DNA of 64,000 bases, from positions 242,094 to 306,093 of the forward strand of contig RDEW01000030.1 of NCBI GenBank assembly GCA_011109175.1, read 5' to 3'. The notes below the pieces were generated by a model. The model made no database searches and was not told the origin of the DNA. It saw only the letters and a list, made by a program, of their open reading frames with translations. Shown piece after piece: positions 57,861 to 64,000 of the stretch (positions are counted from its first letter, which is position 1; each line of letters opens with the position of its first letter). A program made the position numbers and the translations under genes. Origin of the DNA: Dicyema japonicum (lineage: Eukaryota; Dicyemida; Rhombozoa; Dicyemidae).

Positions 57861-59103
57861 TAGTCAAGGCACGGAAGCTTGCGAGAGACGACAGGTAGAA
57901 TGTCCAAATCGGCAGAACACCTCAAAAATTATCGGGTGCTTTCCTTGGGACCAGCCATTGCTGTCAAAACTGATATTGAGGATTTCTACAGTCGTCTATA
58001 TGATAAGATCCTCAAGAGATTTTAGAAAATCAGATTCATGGAAACACGGAGAACTCCGTAATGAGAAGATCATCTTGGGAACAAAAATGTTATTTTTAAT
58101 TAAAAAGGCCGTTTGTGCTTCAAGAGTTTTAGGCCTTTCCGTCGTTAATTAAGAGTTATAGGCCTTTCCACAGTTTGCTTCGCTTGCAGGCCGCTTAGTC
58201 TTATAGAGTGACTATACTATGGAGTTCCCGAACACAACAAATTTGAGCACTCTGTAATTCCCTTGGACAAATCAATCGGTTTTTAATTATCAAACAAAAT
58301 ATATGTCTAATTAATCCGTATGATAATCCTACCCACGTTGGCAGTATGCTGTCCGGAGGTTCCAATTTTGCATGATCTTACTTTACCTAATTTAAGGCCG
58401 GCAAACAAAATCGATTTTACTCACACATACGAACTATTTTTCTCTAATATAGTATATCAACTAACTTTATTTTAATAAATTTAGTATATGGCTCCATGAA
58501 GGACCAAATCGCCGAGGAACAGAAGATCTAAGGGCATCCAAAGGCCCAGACAACCCTCTGAATGAAGCAATATCAAGATAAATGGCGATGCACCAAAAAA
58601 CGACAAGAAACTGTGTCCGATGAGGTGGGTTACAGTGGACAACCATCTCTGCCAGGATCGACGAACTCCTTATCGGTCTGGAATTATTTGCTTAGTTGGA
58701 AACTGTATCATGCGGTAATAAATAATATTAATAAATGAACTCAATAGGGAAAACGGGGAAATTGGTAGGTCATAAAGGGTAGGAATGTCGAACGGGCTTT
58801 TCCATGAAAAACTTGTACTGAGGGCCACCATAACAAGTGAACCACATGACGCTAAAAACTGTTCTACAGTTGGGACTTTGTACGAGCGGGCAAGGAAGAT
58901 CGAGAATTAATGGAGGCTGAGATTACTTAATTAGTGTTTTAACATAAGGTCCACTGGTATTTTGGATTACAGGAAATTGTCACGTGACATATCTTCAAAA
59001 CTTTAAGGAAAGCTTATAAACCTTACGTAATGTTAAGATAGGGGATGATAATACAACCCAAAATTTGTGAACTCATAATAGTAGTCTAAATTACTAAAGA
59101 AAA
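57861..59103. other. Intergenic with a LINE-tail-like segment
   Basis: No gene. A plus-strand frame ending GKEDRELMEAEIT at about 58890-58930, followed by TTACTTAATTAGTG, resembles the tail ends of other LINE remnants. Confidence 0.35.
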
Positions 59104-61460
59104 TTATAATTTATTAAAGAAATGATCAAGTAGAAAGATTGGTCGGTAATCGAAAGGTGGAAAAACTCGTTTATACAAATTTAAAAAAACCGGCTCTTGA
59201 GTACGCAAAGCAGAGCCAAAAATACACTTCATTCGACCATGAGTTCCAACAGAATCAACAATCTTTCCACGTCGATTAGAACCGCTGTAAATTTCCACAG
59301 ATTTAAAATAATTGACGTCTTCTGGATTCGAGAACATGTCACGTGCAACAACATTTCTTCCACGAACGTCAGTGCAGGAACCAGCAAGAACGACCCGTTT
59401 GAGCAGAAGGCGATTGCAGTTTGCTGATATGACCTGTCCTTCCGCCATTATTCTGAGCTCAGCAGCTGAATCCATTCCAAACATAACAGCTTCTCCACTT
59501 TCGAACATCATCGGGGCATAAATTGAGGCCACAACTGTATCAGAGGGCTGAAACCATCTTAGCAACTACAAAATGATAAAAACAACCACCTTAAATTTAT
59601 CACAAGAAATTGAGTTCTCAGAAAACACAGGGGATGCAGAAAATCTACGGAAACCAATCTGAAATAAGAGAGGAGATTTTGACATAATAGCTCTGTCCAT
59701 ACTGTCGGTTGGGGTTAACTTTATATTCAGCATTGTGTGACTCCTCTCATATGGTAGTAAGCCATAACAAACAAGGGCGGACCCAGCATTTACTGAGGTA
59801 AAGCGAATAACCAACCATTAAAGCAGTCCACCTCATCAATCAGCACAGTAATATAGGACCCGACCTTAGCAGTATTTTCACTGGTTTCTAGTTTATTAAG
59901 AATGTGTCGGTGAGTGGCACGTGGATTTACCAGTTGAATTAGATTAGAAAATTCAGGGGGAAACTTATCGAACGACTGATCCCAGTATGATGTCCTGAAG
60001 CTCTCTAATCCACGATACCTTAGCCAATTACAAAACCACCAACTCTTTAAATCTAACACGACACAGTGACTTGGGATCCACCTGATCTGGATATAGATTG
60101 TCTTCCTCATCATCCAACGATTCTACGGACTCCTGAATAGAAAAGTTGTCCACCACCAAATCATCAGAAACCAGAGACTGAATGACAAGAAAGAATTACC
60201 TTTTCAAAGGAGTCACAGTCATCCATAGAACACTGAGACATCCCGCACTAAAAATAATTATGTAAGAGAACGTCTGAGAGCATATCGACTTCCGCTGGCT
60301 CTTCCACCAAGTTCTCTCATCCCCCGTCCGCTCGATTACTCTCTGATAATGTTAACTTAAAAATTACCGATATCTCAGTTTGCGGTTTTCCGTGGCACTT
60401 TATTTGAAGAATTCTGTACTCTCCTACCCTCGGAATGTGCAGCCACGTGTTCGCGGAGAGTGGAGCCCCTCTAAGAAACCCAGAAACTTCAATCTGGCGA
60501 TTCTTAAGGAATAAAGAAAAATCACACATTAAGGTATTTAAACCCGTCGACTTGAAAGTGGGGACGATGCTGAAGCATAGGATTAGTGATGCGACGAACA
60601 GAGGCAATATTTCTCAACAAATTCTCGACATCCTGTGGAGACTTCACTATTCTTGGCTTCTCATATCTGGACAAACAGAGACTCAGCTGCTTCTGGTAAA
60701 CTTTCCTCACAAAGGCCTCATCTGCATGGGAAGGAACCTTCTCCAACTGATTTTTACTTAACTGAATATTCGAAAGACTCCTAACCTGGATAATGGGTAT
60801 GTAGGCTGAGTATTTCTGTACTCCAATTGCTGACAGGATCTCATATCCGATAGTGTCTGGGATCTGGTTATACGTTTGGAGGCCAATGATGATATCTGCC
60901 ACCAGAAGAAGGTCCACTGTGGCCAGACTATCTCTCCTGTTTGCGGGAAAAAAAGACATCCAGCATTTGAACTGTTTAACCCTAAAAATAAGAAAAGTTG
61001 AAAAACCATAGATTGTGAAACCCTGCCTGGTAGTTTGTGTGATCACTGCCCAAGGGAGAGAGTCCAATTTCGCAGAGCAGTTTTTGTGGGTCTGCATCAT
61101 CGTCGAGGGCAAAAATCACCTGTTGAGGGTCATAAAAATCTGCTTACAACGCTAAGTGGTGGAGCATCTGCGAGGCCAACCTTCGATTTCTCCAGTTTTG
61201 AGTGAATAATCTTCATCGCTCGTTTTTGATTTGCCAAAAATAAATAAATATATTACTTTGATCACTCTTTCTAGTTTAGGTTCACTCCTGTGAAGTTGAA
61301 TTTCCCAACCTGCGAGCTCTTCTTCATTTTTCCTAAATATTAAAGAAAAGCTAATACTCTTTTGCGTCTTCTTAACTTGCCGTTTGCTTTTGTGTTTGCC
61401 ATGACTATGACCTTTATTTTTCTGTTTTAGGGGCCCTGAACGATGATGAAATGTATCCAT
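59104..61460 (-). CDS. TSR1: TSR1, 40S ribosome-biogenesis factor (spliced)
   Basis: GTPase-like assembly factor that binds the pre-40S particle in nucleolus and cytoplasm and needs no GTP hydrolysis. The ATG at 61460 gives RSGPLKQKNKGHSHGKHKSK, the basic TSR1/BMS1 N-terminus. A degenerate G-domain follows (LLVADIIIGLQTYNQ, about 60880-60920). Next come the domain with VSGFLRGAPLSANTWLHIP, an acidic segment (ESLDDEEDN), FKEYRGLESFRTSYWD, YGLLPYERSHTMLN, FQIGFRRFSASPVFS, LKRVVLAGSCTDV, and the C-terminal GTHGRMKCIF..EPVFLNLYKRVFPP. Introns of 22-25 nt restore frame, for example 59566-59589 (24 nt). The length of about 700 residues is a little shorter than in vertebrates. The final codons and stop overlap an AATAAA. 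A few N-terminal joins (61160-61330) are unresolved. Confidence 0.93.
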
Positions 61461-62344
61461 GTGAGATTAAAATTAGCACGTGAATTAATTTAAAATATTT
61501 AAAAAATTAATTAATATTTTTAAATTATAGTTTATTAAAATGTATTGATTTTATAGGCTTTACAACAAATGTTTTTGTCGTGATTTAAAATCGCTTTTCG
61601 TGGACATTATGAAAACTGTTTCATCTTAACTCATACAATCGATTATAAGCTATGGCTGTGCTGCGTGTGGTAAAAACCTATCTAAAAAATTTTAAAAAAG
61701 ATCGATGACTTTTAATCAGCAGTAACATGAGTGTACAGGAACTGCGTCGAATCTTGAGACAAACACCGCCCAAAAATGAGAGGATGTTTAGGGAGGCCAA
61801 GATCACCTGACCGCAGTGTTTTCCTTTCGAATTTCTCTGTGATTCTAGTTTTTAAATATATAAAACCGCCGTTTGTAATCTTAAGTTCTTTAATTATTTC
61901 AAAATAGACAGCCATGGTCCATCTTATAAATAATTTATACGGAAAAGTGAGGAAGGATATTATGCTTTCAATGCACTCATTCTTCGAGTCGCCAAAATAC
62001 ACTAAACTGTCAATATTTAGGGACAATAGAGCGGGCATTTACATAAAATGCTTCCTGCTACTTTAAATGTATTGAAAATGAAACTGAGAGACAGATGTCT
62101 GCAGAGCCATATCCAAAGCAAACAACATGATCTTAAATCGTGTGGCAGATAATATAAAAACTGATTGATACAACATTTTTTTCACTATGCGAAAGAAAGT
62201 TTCAATTCCACTAATCAAATGATCCATGATTTCAATTACTTAGATATTTTCGAGTTGTCTGCTAGCGATCCAACATTCTTCCGGAAGTATCTCATCAAAT
62301 CTCTGCAAAGGAACTCGGTCTGCGTGTCCTTCTTCATAACTGAT
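61461..62344. other. Intergenic, upstream of TSR1
   Basis: 61480-61560 is nearly pure A/T and adjoins the TSR1 start on the minus strand. The 108-codon minus-strand frame at 61712-62038 has no recognisable motif; GATCACCTGACC at about 61802 resembles the LINE tail motif. Confidence 0.35.
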
Positions 62345-62605
62345 TAAGATTTCTTCACATGGTGTAATTTTTTCCCAAATGGAGTTCCTGGTTCTCTACC
62401 TTTCTCCCTGACCAACTCCACTGATGAAGATTACCATTATGAAAACTCTTCTACCTATGAATGATGTGATATACATGGGAGTATAATGGAAACGGCGGAC
62501 CTACTTCTTTCCCTCTCCTCGGAAGTCGTAGCCTGTAATGGACTATTGGAGGATAGATTTGGTTTACACAAGCAGACTTTTCCATGGGTTCCTTTCATAT
62601 ATTAA
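62345..62605 (-). repeat. Dispersed repeat S, inverted copy 3
   Basis: CTCCACTGATGAAGATTACCATTATGAAAAC and TGGACTATTGGAGGATAGATTTGG are the inverted counterparts of blocks in 7385-7620 and 35875-36045. Confidence 0.6.
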
Positions 62606-63284
62606 TTGGTTGTGACTGTGTGGGAGTCGTAGACTTGGAAAAGATTGTAAGCTTGTGGTTAATAAAAAAATAGAAATAAATAACCTTACTATTTCTAGGC
62701 GCGAGAATTTCTCGTTTGCAAATCCAACTGTGATCACAGTTCTATAATGTTTCTTCCAAATCCACCAAATGACAAAATTTGACGGGGGTGCTAATCTTGG
62801 TGTCTATCCAATTTTCTAATTTTCTCTCATATTTAAATTTAAGTTTACCTTATCCACATAGTTATATGATGCCTCAAACTTGAATTTAAATATCTCTTGA
62901 GTTCCTCGTTCAACAATTAGTAATCTCTGCGTCATGCCAGCCGGAAATACTGTTTTTATTCCCCCCAAAGTGGATTGTCTGTATCCCTAATATCTAATAA
63001 TGTTTTGTCTAACCTTTCAAAAGCACGTTTATGTTACATTGTACGTTGGCCCCTGATTATTAGATGTTCTTGTGTTGAGCCAATCTCCAATTTTCGTTTA
63101 ATATTCCTTAATGTTCACTACTACCTCCCCAAATATAAAATAAACCAGCGGTAAAAAGGAGTTTAAAAGTCAAGTAATCAATTTTTCTTTGAATTTTTTC
63201 GTAGAGAAGTATTGATGTTTTCACTATTAACCTCCACGTGAGCGGGAAAAGATTTTTATTTTTTAAAAAATAAGAACAGCTCAT
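62606..63284. other. Intergenic, no supported gene
   Basis: AT-rich, no coding signal on either strand. Confidence 0.4.
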
Positions 63285-63440
63285 TAATGAAGGGGTCGAA
63301 AAAATAAATGTTCTAACTTTTTTTGATTAAGTGTGAGTCCCGGTAGAAAATCCGGTTCCCATGTGATTTACCACTAATGGCGACATCACTCGTTAAGCCA
63401 GGGAAGATGGTAGATGGAACCTTCAGCGGAATAGAAAACT
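63285..63440 (-). mobile_element. SINE remnant
   Basis: AAGTGTGAGTCCCGGTAGA, TCCGGTTCCCATGTG, GGCGACATCACTCGTTAAGCC and GTAGATGGAACCTTC follow the same order as the body of the SINE at 46757-47066. The tRNA part and tail are not recognisable. Confidence 0.55.
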
Positions 63441-64000
63441 TCTACATGACTTCATTAGTAGAAATGTGCCTACCGTGTTATATTCCTTGATTTTTTATTC
63501 TCCCTCCGGTTGTAAAGTGCAGATTCCTTGATCAGTTACTTTATGTATGTACTTACATGCATATTTGATGGCCTTAATATAATTTCAGAACTCTACATTG
63601 CTATTTTCATTAAACAGTTGTCGAAGGTTTCCTTCATTCATTCCCTGACCAAATCCACTGGTGAAGATTTCCTTTGTGAAAATATCTCGCTTATTTAATT
63701 CAACTTTGTAGGAGGATTTATTAGCAATAAATATAGGAATTCATGTCTTAATTACTTTGCTTTATTTCCCACACGGTCTCCATCTCTAATCTGATGCAAA
63801 ACATTTCATTTTTACCCTATATTTGAAGAAAAATTTTTCGACCTCTTCTTTACTTGGGAGTCGATCCAATGTGGTCCCTAACTTTAATCTGATAATAAAA
63901 ATGTCATTTTACACTTATGTAGGAATTTTTTACCTCTTCTAAACCGGGGATCAATCTTTCCTTGTTGCTTTATCTTGGATTCGTGCTAAAAGATCATTTA
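63441..64000. other. Intergenic with a partial repeat S
   Basis: 63625-63700 (TTCATTCCCTGACCAAATCCACTGGTGAAGATTTCC) is a partial inverted copy of repeat S. Nothing else recognised up to the window edge. Confidence 0.4.

Overview
This window reads as nuclear DNA of a small, parasitic or very compact metazoan. It is AT-rich and holds six recognisable multi-exon host genes plus one small single-exon gene, set in a sea of decayed transposons. The most telling character is intron size. In every spliced gene I could rebuild, most introns are only 22-28 nt with GT..AG ends, and two complete gene models (hnRNP Q and hnRNP A/B) come out as exact multiples of three. A BPTF/NURF301 homologue (DDT, PHD fingers, bromodomain) makes the source an animal. 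Animal genes with introns of about 22-28 nt fit dicyemid mesozoans (Dicyema, renal parasites of cephalopods) better than any other group I know. That assignment is inference, not proof.

Layout. 1-20.4 kb is almost entirely mobile-element debris: non-LTR retrotransposon (LINE) fragments, a Mutator-like element with long terminal inverted repeats, a tRNA-derived SINE, and a ZBED5-like hAT transposon with a pogo/Tigger element inserted in its transposase. An intact reverse transcriptase ORF of 557 codons lies at 16.4-18.1 kb. 20.5-26.6 kb (minus) is the BPTF homologue. 26.6-36 kb is again LINE debris, dominated by a family whose C-terminus carries a zinc knuckle and an RPD..WD.T motif resembling a restriction-like endonuclease. 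36.2 kb holds mitochondrial ribosomal protein bL36. At 38.6-42.6 kb an hnRNP Q/R (SYNCRIP) gene converges on a kinesin-14 gene. 43.5-46.5 kb is a nearly full-length AP-endonuclease LINE with target-site duplications, followed by a SINE with its own duplications. At 49.5-50.8 kb a 5'-truncated copy of the same LINE sits in an unidentified open frame. 50.9-52.4 kb (minus) is an hnRNP A/B gene, 55.1-56.7 kb an FG nucleoporin (Nup58-like) and 59.1-61.5 kb (minus) TSR1. The rest is LINE tails and short dispersed repeats.

The host genes are housekeeping: chromatin remodelling, mRNA binding and splicing, spindle or minus-end transport, nuclear pore, 40S ribosome assembly and mitochondrial translation. 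They do not form an operon or a pathway. Several one-base frame breaks fall in homopolymer runs (nucleoporin, LINE copies), so some apparent frameshifts may be assembly errors rather than mutations. I found no CRISPR, no rRNA and no convincing tRNA gene.
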